Of a stretch of 64,000 bases of DNA, positions 27,823-36,143 are shown piece by piece. This DNA is from Gemmatimonas phototrophica (GTDB taxonomy: Bacteria; Gemmatimonadota; Gemmatimonadetes; Gemmatimonadales; Gemmatimonadaceae). How positions within the stretch are numbered: the first letter of the stretch is position 1; every line of letters starts with the position of its first letter. Where the stretch lies: positions 1-64,000 of the forward strand of contig CAMBNV010000004.1 in NCBI GenBank assembly GCA_945869195.1, written 5' to 3'. The notes beneath the pieces were generated by a model. The model did no database searches. It saw nothing but the letters and a program-made list of their open reading frames with translations, and had not been told where the DNA came from. A program made the translations under genes and the position numbers.

Positions 27823-30498
27823 TCAACGCCGTCGACCTTTCCTCGGCCCAAACGGTGGGCGCGGCTTGCCATCACGGTCGTCCCGCCCCCGACCACCTCG
27901 CGCCTCCCGCTTCGGGCCATCTCGCCCTTCACGCTTCCGCCCACTCGGCTCCTCGTCCGAGGCCCAGGGCCGCGCGAGTAACTCCTGCACTGCACTGAGC
28001 GTCTCGGCGCGCACCGTGCCGCGTGCGCCACGCGTCACGACGAACCGCAGCGGACGGTCGAGCACCGGCAGTTCCTCCTTCACCAGCGTGCGCACAAGCT
28101 TCTCCGGCAGCTGCAATCGCACCACGCCGCGCATGGCCCCGTCCGGCTGCTCCTCCACCTCGTAGTGCATGGCGATCGTGCGGTCGCGGATCTCCACGGC
28201 GTCCGGCAGCGATCGCCAGCGCGTCCGCTCGGCGGACGACACCAGGAGGTCGGGGTCGAATCGCAGCGACGCGTGGCGAAAGAAATGCAGATCATGCATC
28301 TCCGCGAGCTGCAACTCGTACCAGGCCGTGAGTTCCGGGAGCCCAAGCTTGCGTGTCGTTCCGCCGGACCGTCGCCAGACCTCGCGCACCTCCTCAATCG
28401 CCGGCCGATTGCGCGCCACGCACGGGTGCCGCGCCTCGAACCGTGCGAGCGAGTCGGCGATCAGATGCCGTGCCTCGGCCAGATGCTCCGCTGGCAGATC
28501 GTTGAGCGGCTCGCGCTCGCGCTCGAGCTCGAAGCCGAAGTAGGTGAGTCGGTGCTCTAGCGCGAGTGGCCGATCGCGCTTGGACGGATCGTACACCAGG
28601 CGCGGCGCATGCCGCGTCGCATAGCGACGCACGAGATCGGCTGGGAGCTGCGTCCCCTCGATTGCCGCGCGCGCCACGCCGAACTTGTCAGCGAAGTAGC
28701 GTAGCGTCCCCGCGACTGGTCCCCAGCTGCCGCAGACGCTGGTCTTTGAGACGCGTGCGGCGTCACCGGTCACCGTCTCTTCGTCAATCACAAGCGAAAA
28801 CGGCATAATCCGTGCGATCAGCTCGATGAACTTCCGCTCGAGCCCTGGCGTCGTGCGCGGCATCCGCGACGGCAGCGGTCGTCCCACCGACCGGTAGATG
28901 CTCGCCATCGCGAGCGCCGCGTCTTCAACCGACTTCACGAGTACACCGCGCGTTTCGGCCCAGCGCTCAACGCTCTCGTCGAACATCTGGCGCGGCAACC
29001 CGTAGACCTCACCAAGGTAGCCGCACTTCTCGAACGCCTCGGCATAGACGTTGTATGTCGACAGGTGGTCGCTCCCCGGCACCACGAGCCCGGCAAGTTC
29101 ACGGTCCTCTCGCGTCATACGGTGCAACGACTCCACGCTCGCCATCACCGCCACGCACGGCAACAGCTCATCGTCGCAATGCACCAGCAGCTCTGCCCAT
29201 GCCCGGTCCACCGGCATCGCTTCGACCGCTTTGCCGTACTTCGTCAACCGCCCATCCTCGACGATCCCGCGCGACTCGAGGAACGCGAGCGCGTTGCGAT
29301 ACGAAACCTTGTCGAGTGGCACCGGCAGGTCGAGTTCGTCGGCGCGAACGCCGAGTGCTGCGCAGGTGAGCGCGACGCGCTCGGAGTCGCCGGCAAGCTG
29401 AAACTCCGGCGCTGTCGGTCGCAGCTGGTCGAACCGGATGTCGCGGTCCGAGAGGATGAAGACGCGACCGCCAGCCACGCGGCCATGTACGCGACCCGCC
29501 ATCTGCAGGATCTCGTTCGCCCCGAGATGCAAACGCTTGAGCACATTGCGGCCCTGCTCCACCACATTCGCAAACCGCGTGTCGTCGATCACCACCGTGT
29601 CGAGCCCATGCACATTGAGCGCACTCTGCCCCGCGGCCGTCATCGCGAGCAAGAACGGCTTTTCGACCTCGCCCTCGAGGAACGGTCGAATCACACGGAC
29701 CGGTTCGCCGCCGTGATAGAACGCCACCTCCATCCGCGGGTACCGCGCGCCCGCGTCGGCGGCGACCTCCTCCACTCCGGCGCGGGTCGGCAAGAACACG
29801 CCGATTCCGCGCTTCTCCTTCATTGCCCTTTGCAGGAATCGATCGTCGAGGAACTGCACTGGTTTCTTGCGCTCCACCTCGACTCGCGCCGCGCGTTCGG
29901 GGTCGAACGCACTCGATTCAATCACCTCGGCCGCGTGCAGATAGCGCGCGTAAAAGGTGGGGTCGACCGTCGCCGAGAGCCAGATGAATCGGCAACCGGC
30001 GCGCTTCCCGAGCGCGAGGCAGAGTTCCAACTCCGCGCTCGTCTGGTGGATCTCGTCCACCACGAGTGTGTCGTGGGCCCGGATGTCACCGTCCTGGAAC
30101 CAACGGCGCGCGATGCCGGTCGTGACAATCACTACGTTCCAGGTGGGCGTCTCGGGCGTGGCCTCTCGTTCGCGGTTCACGACGCCGACGCGCAGTGTGT
30201 CCGTCGCGAGTAACGCCTTTGCGATTGGTCGGACCGCGAGCGTCTTGCCCGTCCCGGTACCGGCTACGATGCCGAAGCCCTGGCGCGGCCGCAGGGCCGA
30301 CGTCGCCAGACGTTCGGTGAGCGCGGTCAACTCGGGGCCGCGTGTCGTCCAGAGGAGCGTCTCGATGTCGAGTCCGAAGCCTAGTTCGATCGTCTCGCAG
30401 GCCGCGCGCGTGGGAGCGATCACGATGATGCGGCCACGATCACCGCCGGAGCCGACGAACGCCTCGCGATCCGGAGGGAGGCACGGATCACGGACCAC
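27823..30498 (-). CDS. DEAH-type SF2 ATP-dependent RNA helicase, HrpA-like
   Basis: 891 residues. Walker A is G-T-G-T-G-K-T, motif II is D-E-I-H, motif III is S-A-T and motif VI reads Q-M-A-G-R-V-H-G-R. The HA2-like helical region follows, then a C-terminal domain of about 250 residues. The tail of about 40 residues is rich in Arg, Gly, Asp and Lys and is likely an RNA-binding tail. It is shorter than E. coli HrpA (about 1,300). The N-terminal start is uncertain because no ribosome site is visible. Confidence 0.82.
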   Translation of the reverse strand: MVRDPCLPPDREAFVGSGGDRGRIIVIAPTRAACETIELGFGLDIETLLWTTRGPELTALTERLATSALRPRQGFGIVAGTGTGKTLAVRPIAKALLATDTLRVGVVNREREATPETPTWNVVIVTTGIARRWFQDGDIRAHDTLVVDEIHQTSAELELCLALGKRAGCRFIWLSATVDPTFYARYLHAAEVIESSAFDPERAARVEVERKKPVQFLDDRFLQRAMKEKRGIGVFLPTRAGVEEVAADAGARYPRMEVAFYHGGEPVRVIRPFLEGEVEKPFLLAMTAAGQSALNVHGLDTVVIDDTRFANVVEQGRNVLKRLHLGANEILQMAGRVHGRVAGGRVFILSDRDIRFDQLRPTAPEFQLAGDSERVALTCAALGVRADELDLPVPLDKVSYRNALAFLESRGIVEDGRLTKYGKAVEAMPVDRAWAELLVHCDDELLPCVAVMASVESLHRMTREDRELAGLVVPGSDHLSTYNVYAEAFEKCGYLGEVYGLPRQMFDESVERWAETRGVLVKSVEDAALAMASIYRSVGRPLPSRMPRTTPGLERKFIELIARIMPFSLVIDEETVTGDAARVSKTSVCGSWGPVAGTLRYFADKFGVARAAIEGTQLPADLVRRYATRHAPRLVYDPSKRDRPLALEHRLTYFGFELEREREPLNDLPAEHLAEARHLIADSLARFEARHPCVARNRPAIEEVREVWRRSGGTTRKLGLPELTAWYELQLAEMHDLHFFRHASLRFDPDLLVSSAERTRWRSLPDAVEIRDRTIAMHYEVEEQPDGAMRGVVRLQLPEKLVRTLVKEELPVLDRPLRFVVTRGARGTVRAETLSAVQELLARPWASDEEPSGRKREGRDGPKREARGGRGRDDRDGKPRPPFGPRKGRRR

Positions 30499-30527
30499 TC
30501 GCTGTACTGCGTGCTGGTGGGAGACGG

Positions 30528-31070
30528 CTACTCCGGCTTTTTCTTCGCAGGTCCGGCCGGCGGCGGCGGAGCCTTGGTCGTACCGCTGGCCGAGCCTTCG
30601 CCGCTACGCGCATTCGCCGGCTCGCCAGGGCGCGCCTGACCGCTAGTCATCAACTTCGCCCGATTCACGGCATCCTCTTGCGCGCGCTCACGGCGCTCGC
30701 GCGACTCCGCCGCCCGCTTCTCGTACTCCTGCTCCACTCGGCGGCGCTGCAACGCACGCTCAGCGTTCGAGCCGCCACGTTCCAGCGGTTCAAAACGCCC
30801 ACCACGCGTGTCGCCCGAGGACGGACCGTAGAGAATCTTCCCATTGGCTGGCCGCTGGCGCAGTGCGGTCGCACAGTCCGTCGCGGCCGGTTGCTGCGCC
30901 GCCGGTACGCCGTCCATCCAGATACGGCACTTGCCGGCCGGCGGCAGCAGGCTCACCGGCACCGTGTCCCGAGCGGTGGCCGACCGCGCCTGCCCCTCGG
31001 ACACCGCAGGGCGCGCGAGGAAGAGAAAGACAGCGGCCAACGAGATGAGGATGCGGGACACAGAAGTCAC
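30528..31070 (-). CDS. Secreted hypothetical protein, charged and coiled-coil
   Basis: 180 residues from GTG 31070 (an alternative GTG is at 31061). The N-terminus is a signal peptide (I-L-I-S-L-A-A-V-F-L-F-L-A). A Cys pair in the mature part (K-C-R-I-W-M-D-G and T-D-C-A-T-A) could form a disulfide. An Arg/Glu-rich coiled coil and a Pro/Ala/Lys-rich tail follow. R-I-W-M-D-G-V-P-A-A-Q-Q-P recurs, from memory, in Gemmatimonadota exported proteins. Function unknown. Confidence 0.65.
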   Translation of the reverse strand: MTSVSRILISLAAVFLFLARPAVSEGQARSATARDTVPVSLLPPAGKCRIWMDGVPAAQQPAATDCATALRQRPANGKILYGPSSGDTRGGRFEPLERGGSNAERALQRRRVEQEYEKRAAESRERRERAQEDAVNRAKLMTSGQARPGEPANARSGEGSASGTTKAPPPPAGPAKKKPE

Positions 31071-31123
31071 TGGAAGTGAGACGAAGAGGGATACCCCGAG
31101 CCCACGGGGAGGTTCATCGAGGG

Positions 31124-32203
31124 TCAATCGCCGAAGCTGATCCCGACCGCACGCGCGGTTTGCACCACGTCGTGCCTGGGATCCACGCGCTTCAACTGGC
31201 TCAGGACCTCGACGATTGGCACCATCACGATGTCCGGGGGCTGGAGCGCGACCATGTGGCCCCACCGACCGTCCGCCACCGCCTGTGCGGCCGCACCCCC
31301 GAACCGTGTCGCGAGGAATCGGTCGTACCCCGTCGGCATCCCGCCACGCTGTAAGTGCCCGAGCACCATCGAGCGACACTCCTTGCCCGTCATGGATTGC
31401 AGCGTGCTCGCCAGCTGCTGTGCGATCCCACCCACGCGCCGATTCTGTCCTGCCATCGATTCGCCTATGATCGAAGCCGCACCACTCTCGTCGGTCGCCC
31501 CCTCGGCCACGACCACGATAGCGAACTTCCGGCCGAGCTTGTCGCGGTCCATGATTGCTTTGCTGACATTCTCGACCTTCCACGGAATCTCGGGGATCAG
31601 TACCACGTCCGCCGACCCCGACAGACCCGCGTGCAGCGCGATGAAGCCCGCGTCGCGACCCATGACCTCGAGTACCATCACGCGATCATGACTCTCAGCG
31701 GTGGTGTGCAGCTTGTCGATCGCCTCGATGGCCGTCTGCACCGCCGTATCGAAGCCGAACGTCACCACGGTGCCAGAGACGTCGTTGTCGATGGTCTTCG
31801 GCACGCCGACGATGCGCATTCCTTTGTCGACGAGCCGCTGGGCGATCTCGAGTGATCCGTCGCCGCCGATGGCGATCATCGCCTCGATTCCGAGATTGCG
31901 TGCGTTGGCGATCAGTTCGTCGGAGCGGTCAAAGTCCTTCCAACTGCCGTCGGGCTGCTGTCGCGGGAAGCTGAACGGATTGCCGCGATTCGTCGTGCGC
32001 AGGATCGTCCCGCCCAGATGCGCGATGCCGCGCACGCTGTCGGCCGTGAGCGGAATCACCTCGTCCTCGCCCAGGAGTCCAGCATAACCGCGCTTGATGC
32101 CGAGCACCGTCCACCCGCGCGAGATCGCGGAGAGCGTCGCCGCGCGGATCACCGCGTTGAGTCCCGGAGCGTCGCCGCCGCCAGTGGAGATCGCAAGGCG
32201 CAT
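31124..32203 (-). CDS. pfkA: 6-phosphofructokinase with mixed ATP/PPi signature
   Basis: 359 residues. The start S-T-G-G-G-D-A-P-G-L-N is the phosphoryl-donor loop. Motif G-G-D-G-S (113-117) has Gly116 at the position that is Gly in ATP enzymes and Asp in PPi enzymes. V-P-K-T-I-D-N-D has Lys136 where most ATP enzymes have Gly. The catalytic Asp is D139. Gly plus Lys is the mixed pattern of some clade III PFKs; ATP is the more likely donor. It phosphorylates fructose 6-phosphate in glycolysis. Confidence 0.92.
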   Translation of the reverse strand: MRLAISTGGGDAPGLNAVIRAATLSAISRGWTVLGIKRGYAGLLGEDEVIPLTADSVRGIAHLGGTILRTTNRGNPFSFPRQQPDGSWKDFDRSDELIANARNLGIEAMIAIGGDGSLEIAQRLVDKGMRIVGVPKTIDNDVSGTVVTFGFDTAVQTAIEAIDKLHTTAESHDRVMVLEVMGRDAGFIALHAGLSGSADVVLIPEIPWKVENVSKAIMDRDKLGRKFAIVVVAEGATDESGAASIIGESMAGQNRRVGGIAQQLASTLQSMTGKECRSMVLGHLQRGGMPTGYDRFLATRFGGAAAQAVADGRWGHMVALQPPDIVMVPIVEVLSQLKRVDPRHDVVQTARAVGISFGD

Positions 32204-32295
32204 ACGAGAGGCAGAAAGTAGAAAGTAAAAAGGAGAGAATCGATGCGGAGTGAGGCCAGTTTGCGTCCCGGATCTCGCTCCTCACGTCGGCCGCG

Positions 32296-32535
32296 CTACG
32301 ACTTCGCCGGGATGTTGCCGAGGATGTTGCCGAGAATCTCACCCGGCTGGGCATGCCGCCCGAGCTGCTGCTTCGAGAAGAGGAGCTGATCGTCGAGGCT
32401 CACTTCGAACACCCCGCCGCCGGACGGGATCATCCCCAGTTCGGCGTCGGGCCACCTCTCGCGAATCGCGGCCGCCAAACTGACGGCCCGGGGTTCGTAG
32501 TTTCAGACGGTGCAGTATTCGATGGTAAGGCGCAT
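32296..32535 (-). CDS. SelW/Rdx-family selenoprotein (in-frame TGA = selenocysteine, C-T-V-U motif)
   Basis: Read from ATG 32535, the frame gives M-R-L-T-I-E-Y-C-T-V, then TGA (32505-32503), then N-Y-E-P-R-A-V-S-L-A-A-A-I-R. It continues to a normal stop at 32296: 79 residues with the TGA as U11. Both halves match the SelT/W/H (Rdx) thioredoxin-like fold, namely strand 1 I-E-Y-C-x-x-C/U, helix 1, and the V-P-S-G-G-G-V-F-E-V-type strand pair (here I-P-S-G-G-G-V-F-E-V). The TGA sits exactly at the second redox residue, and a SECIS-like hairpin follows. A plain caller would start at TTG 32478 and lose the active site. The gene lies 92 bp upstream of pfkA. SelW-type proteins are thiol redox proteins of uncertain substrate. 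Confidence 0.85.
32470..32488 (-). promoter_or_regulatory. Candidate bacterial SECIS hairpin of the SelW-like gene
   Basis: On the minus strand GGCCGTC-AGTTT-GGCGGCC forms a 7-bp stem (one G-U pair) with a 5-nt loop. The loop begins 21 nt after the TGA and has G as its second base. The published bacterial SECIS model (Zhang and Gladyshev) asks for a G among the first two loop bases and about 16-37 nt from UGA to the loop, and both are met. It would bind SelB to recode UGA. Confidence 0.7.
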
Positions 32536-32631
32536 CGGCTCGGCGAAAAATGAGGACGCAGACGGTGTGATAGCGAAGTTAGAAGCTACCCTCCGCCGCC
32601 GCTTCCCGCCTCTCGCTATCGTGGAAATCGC

Positions 32632-32889
32632 TCACCGCGGGTACGGCACCCCCGCCAAATTCGCCAATCGCGACAGGACCGTGTCCTGTGTCGCCACCAC
32701 CGCGCGAAGCGAATCGAGTGCGAACTGCAGCTCGGTCGTGCGACTCCCGAGCTCCTCGATCGTCGCGGTGAGGTCGAGCGTCTCTTGCATCTGGTCCAAC
32801 CGTGTGTTCGGGTCCTGGTAACAGGCCCCGGCCCCCAGTAGGGCGAGAGGGCCAACGAGGAGGAGGTTTCGCGGTCGGGAACGTGACAT
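32632..32889 (-). CDS. Small exported protein with coiled coil, probable lipoprotein
   Basis: 85 residues. A basic N-terminus (S-R-S-R-P-R-N), hydrophobic stretch and G-A-G-A-C suggest a lipoprotein signal, though Ala rather than Leu at -3 makes the lipobox imperfect. The mature part is one amphipathic helix (about 50 residues) with a heptad pattern, then V-P-Y-P-R. It resembles periplasmic trimerising segments such as that of CpoB/YbgF. Function unknown. It diverges from the pseudopilin gene. Confidence 0.65.
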   Translation of the reverse strand: MSRSRPRNLLLVGPLALLGAGACYQDPNTRLDQMQETLDLTATIEELGSRTTELQFALDSLRAVVATQDTVLSRLANLAGVPYPR

Positions 32890-32973
32890 GAAAGGCTTCC
32901 ATTCGCGTGAGGGTGATGACGTGCCTAGGGCCGAATCTACGCACCGTCTGGTCACCCTGTGCGGAGCGCTCCC

Positions 32974-33399
32974 ATGCGTCGCGGTCTCACGCTCGTTGAA
33001 CTGATCCTGACCTGCACCTTCGTTGGCCTCGTCATGGGGATCGCTGTGCCGCGCGCCGGCGCTGCACTCGATGCCCTGCGGCTCGAACAGGCCGCGCACG
33101 AGGTCGCCGGCGCGCTAACAATCGCCCGCGCTTCCGCCATTCGCCGCGCCGCCTTCACGCAGCTGATCATCGACGAGGGTGCCGGTCGGATCCGCGTCGA
33201 GAGCGCGGGCGACACGCTCTTTGAACGCGACCTCCGCTCCCTGCATCGCGTCTCTGTCCGCGCCTCCCGCGACACCGTCACTTACGCCGCATCCGGACTC
33301 GGCTACGGCGTCGCGAACAGCACAATCATCGTGTCGATCAACGCGCGCGCTGAGACGGTCACGGTGAGTCGGCTGGGGCGGATGCGGCGGTCGTGGTGA
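32974..33399 (+). CDS. Type IV pseudopilin, GspH/FimT-like
   Basis: 141 residues from ATG 32974, with GGAG 6 nt upstream. The class III signal M-R-R-G followed by L-T-L-V-E-L puts prepilin peptidase cleavage after Gly4 and Glu at +5 of the mature protein. A hydrophobic helix and a GspH-type beta domain follow (A-R-A-S-A-I-R-R-A at the helix end is typical). It is a minor subunit of a type IV pilus or type II secretion pseudopilus. No other pilus gene is nearby. Confidence 0.82.
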   Translation: MRRGLTLVELILTCTFVGLVMGIAVPRAGAALDALRLEQAAHEVAGALTIARASAIRRAAFTQLIIDEGAGRIRVESAGDTLFERDLRSLHRVSVRASRDTVTYAASGLGYGVANSTIIVSINARAETVTVSRLGRMRRSW

Positions 33400-33431
33400 G
33401 GGGAGAGGGCAGACGGGAGTGCCCCAACGCA

Positions 33432-33461
33432 GAGGGGGCCGCCCAAACGGGCGACCCCCTC
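33432..33461. terminator. Terminator hairpin between convergent genes
   Basis: A 13-bp stem with one mismatch (33432-33444 with 33449-33461) and an AAAC loop, followed on the + strand by a T-rich stretch (ATTCTATTTC). It serves the pseudopilin gene and may also stop the DEAD-box transcript from the other side. Confidence 0.65.
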
Positions 33462-33486
33462 ACCTCATTCTATTTCGCCGCTGCTC

Positions 33487-34761
33487 CTAGGTCCCGAAAT
33501 CATACCCCGGCACCGAGATCCGCGGGATCTCCTGCCCGATCACGCGTTCCACGGTGCGCACCATCCCGATCTCGTCGGCACACATGAACGTGAAGGCGTC
33601 GCCTTCCTTCGCGGCGCGACCCGTGCGACCGATGCGGTGCACGTAATCCTCGGCCTGTTGGGGCACGTCGTAGTTCACCACATGCGAGATGCCCGAGATG
33701 TCGAGCCCTCGCTGCGCGATGTCGGTCGCGACGAGGACCTTCACCTCGCCCGCCTTGAACTTGGCCAGCGCCTGCTCGCGCTGCACCTGGGTCTTGTCGG
33801 CATGCAGCGCATCTGCCGAAAATCCGGCGCCGACCAGATGCTGCACCACTCGGTCGGCCCCGTGCTTGGTCCGGGTGAAAACGAGGATCGAGTCGTCTGC
33901 GCTCATCTCTCGGAGCAGATGCGTGAGCAGCTCGGTCTTCTTGTGCTTCGGGACCGGATAGACGTAATGGCTCACCGTTGCCGCGGCCTGCGATCGGCGT
34001 CCGACCTGCACAACGATCGGCTTGCGCAGGTACTTCCGTGCGAGGGCCTCCACCTCCGGCGGCATCGTCGCGGAGAAGAGCAGCGTCTGTCGGTACGGGT
34101 GAATCTGAGCGACGATTTTGTTGATCTGCGGCGCGAAGCCCATGTCGAGCATTCGGTCGGCCTCGTCGAGCACTAGGACTTCGATCTCGTCGAACACCAC
34201 GTTCTGCTTTTCCAGATGATCGATCAGCCGCCCCGGCGTCGCGACGATCACGTCCACGCCGCCATGCAGCGCCTGCACCTGCTGGTCGTAACCGACGCCG
34301 CCGTAGACCGAGATGACCTCGAGACCCGTACCGATACCGTACTTGCGGAAGCTTGCCTCCACCTGCTGACACAGCTCGCGCGTCGGCGTGAGGATCAGCG
34401 CCCGCGTCCGCTTGGGCCCGCCGATGAGGCGCTCGATAATCGGGATCGTGAACGCCGCCGTCTTGCCGGTACCGGTCTGGGCGAGCCCCATTAGGTCGCG
34501 CCCCTGGAGCGCGAGCGGTACCGCCTGCGCCTGGATCGGCGTCGGTCGCGTGTAGCCGGCGGCGCGCAGCGAGGCGAGCATCGGCTCACTCAGGCCGAGA
34601 TCGCTGAATGTGATGTCAATCGTGCGGGCCTCGGCCTCGGCGAGCGTCAGGCTCCCCGCCACGGACGTCAGGTCGGTGGAGTCCGCCGTCGTGGTGCCGA
34701 TCTTCGGTGTCTTCGCCTTCGTTTTCGGCGTCTTCGCCTTCGTCTTCGTCGCTGGGGTCAT
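33487..34761 (-). CDS. DEAD-box RNA helicase, RhlE-like
   Basis: 424 residues from ATG 34761. The N-terminal 20 residues are a Lys/Thr/Ala/Pro repeat (K-T-K-A-K-T-P-K twice). The core carries the Q motif P-T-P-I-Q, Walker A A-Q-T-G-T-G-K-T, D-E-A-D, S-A-T and H-R-I-G-R-T-G-R. There is almost no C-terminal extension. It probably acts in RNA remodelling or ribosome assembly. An upstream in-frame ATG at 34809 would add 16 basic residues; 34761 was preferred for the AAGG before it. Confidence 0.9.
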   Translation of the reverse strand: MTPATKTKAKTPKTKAKTPKIGTTTADSTDLTSVAGSLTLAEAEARTIDITFSDLGLSEPMLASLRAAGYTRPTPIQAQAVPLALQGRDLMGLAQTGTGKTAAFTIPIIERLIGGPKRTRALILTPTRELCQQVEASFRKYGIGTGLEVISVYGGVGYDQQVQALHGGVDVIVATPGRLIDHLEKQNVVFDEIEVLVLDEADRMLDMGFAPQINKIVAQIHPYRQTLLFSATMPPEVEALARKYLRKPIVVQVGRRSQAAATVSHYVYPVPKHKKTELLTHLLREMSADDSILVFTRTKHGADRVVQHLVGAGFSADALHADKTQVQREQALAKFKAGEVKVLVATDIAQRGLDISGISHVVNYDVPQQAEDYVHRIGRTGRAAKEGDAFTFMCADEIGMVRTVERVIGQEIPRISVPGYDFGT

Positions 34762-34832
34762 CGCCTTCAATCTAGTCGGCGCTTCGGAGCGCGTGGAGAA
34801 TGCGCGCAACTTTCTGCGACCGGCCGCCGCCG

Positions 34833-35972
34833 CTACCGCAGCTCCACCGGACGTCCCGAGAGCCGTGCGATCAGCCCGATGCGGAAGGTCACATCACACC
34901 ACCGCTCCTCACCGCCGTGCGGCTGCTCGAGCGGGAACATCGGCCAGACGTAGGCGCTCGAGCTCTTCGGCATCGCGAGGCCCTTGTGCGGATGCCAGAC
35001 ACCGTCGCGCCCGCAGTCGTCGATGAATCGATCGTACATCTTCGACCAATGGTCGTTGCGGCGCAGGAACCCAAGGCGGGCCATCAGCTCGAGCCAGGCG
35101 AGTGCGGCGGGGACGTCGTCTTCGACCGCATTGCGATGCGGCAACATGTCACCGAGCACGAGGTGCGGCATCGCCAACATTTGCGTCCCGACCTGTTGCA
35201 CTAACTCCTGCCGCGGGAGCGGCCGCGTCAGGTACTCGTACAGGAGCTCCATCGTCTCATAGTGCTCGGTCTGGCAGAGCGGCATGTGCGCGAGCAGATG
35301 CAACATGTTCAGCGTCGGCGGAAAGGCATCGGGATGCAGGACCTGTCGGTTCCCCACGCGAATCCAAGGCTTCTCCGCGAGCGGGGACCGGAGGAAGTCC
35401 GCCATGCGGTCGAGCGTGCGGCGCGCCAGGCCACGAAGCCGCGGATCACCCTCGAACCCCACGCCAGCCAGCGCGGCCCCGGCCGCCTCGCGCAACGTCC
35501 GACGTTGCAGCAACAGGAACTCCTCCTCGACTTTCGGCTTGGTCGGGGTGAGTTCGTAAAGCATCGCCCGGTCCGTGTCTTCGGCGAGGAGGCGAAAGAG
35601 TACGCGACGCGTGTGCACGAGCGGCGGCGCCTCCTTGTCCCAGCCGTACTCGGTCAGACGGCGAAAGGCCGGGACCGTCCCGACTCCCTCGCAGTGCTCA
35701 GCTCGCTGCGACGGCACCGAAAGAATCGACCCGTTCCAGACACCGTCTACCGAGGCCTGAACCGCGAGTTCGATCGCGGGACGGTAGGCATACGGCAGGC
35801 TACGGACCTTCTCCGCGACAACGCTCCCGAGTTTTGCCACGTCAGCGATCGCTCGATACTGTATTGGTAGTGACGCGTTATCCAGCATCCAGCCGATGGG
35901 AAATGTCACGGCCGAAAGGGGGGGCGGCGGCGGCGCGAAGATAGAAACTGGCGTAATCACAGGAATCGTCAA
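34833..35972 (-). CDS. Conserved hypothetical protein, alpha/alpha-barrel-like
   Basis: 379 residues, mostly helical. Repeated segments such as G-W-D-K-E-A-P-P-L and W-H-P-H-K-G-L-A-M-P recall prenyltransferase/squalene-cyclase-like helical repeats. No catalytic motif could be confirmed and there is no signal peptide. A Pro-rich loop (A-P-P-P-P-P-L) is near the N-terminus. It lies 71 bp from the DEAD-box gene on the same strand. Function unknown. Confidence 0.7.
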   Translation of the reverse strand: MTIPVITPVSIFAPPPPPLSAVTFPIGWMLDNASLPIQYRAIADVAKLGSVVAEKVRSLPYAYRPAIELAVQASVDGVWNGSILSVPSQRAEHCEGVGTVPAFRRLTEYGWDKEAPPLVHTRRVLFRLLAEDTDRAMLYELTPTKPKVEEEFLLLQRRTLREAAGAALAGVGFEGDPRLRGLARRTLDRMADFLRSPLAEKPWIRVGNRQVLHPDAFPPTLNMLHLLAHMPLCQTEHYETMELLYEYLTRPLPRQELVQQVGTQMLAMPHLVLGDMLPHRNAVEDDVPAALAWLELMARLGFLRRNDHWSKMYDRFIDDCGRDGVWHPHKGLAMPKSSSAYVWPMFPLEQPHGGEERWCDVTFRIGLIARLSGRPVELR

Positions 35973-36118
35973 CAGAGGTTCCGTGGCTTAAGATGTTGCC
36001 AATCAAGGGGATGGAACGCGACTGCGGTCGCTCCCACCTGCATTACCCGTAAGAATAGTGATTTACCGCCAAAGCGCCAGATTCTCTGGCACACAAGATC
36101 CCACGATTGGGGAGGCTG

Positions 36119-36141
36119 AAAAACGCCGGGCGCAGCGCCCG
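36119..36141 (-). terminator. Rho-independent terminator of the Ser/Thr kinase operon
   Basis: On the minus strand a CGGGCG/CGCCCG stem with a 3-nt loop lies directly after the kinase stop codon and is followed by GCGTTTTT. It is compact and oriented for the kinase transcript. Confidence 0.7.
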
Positions 36142-36143
36142 AC

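Noticed and set aside
29065..30213. Frame of about 382 codons opposite the DEAH helicase
   Set aside because: Low-complexity Arg/His-rich translation with no domain; shadow of the helicase.
32503..32505. Internal TGA of the SelW-like gene as a nonsense mutation
   Set aside because: Position at the redox codon, intact flanks and a SECIS-like stem make recoding more likely, but this depends on the selenium genes being present elsewhere.
35973..36118. AT-richer stretch between the 379-aa gene and the kinase terminator
   Set aside because: No repeat or promoter pair could be set convincingly.
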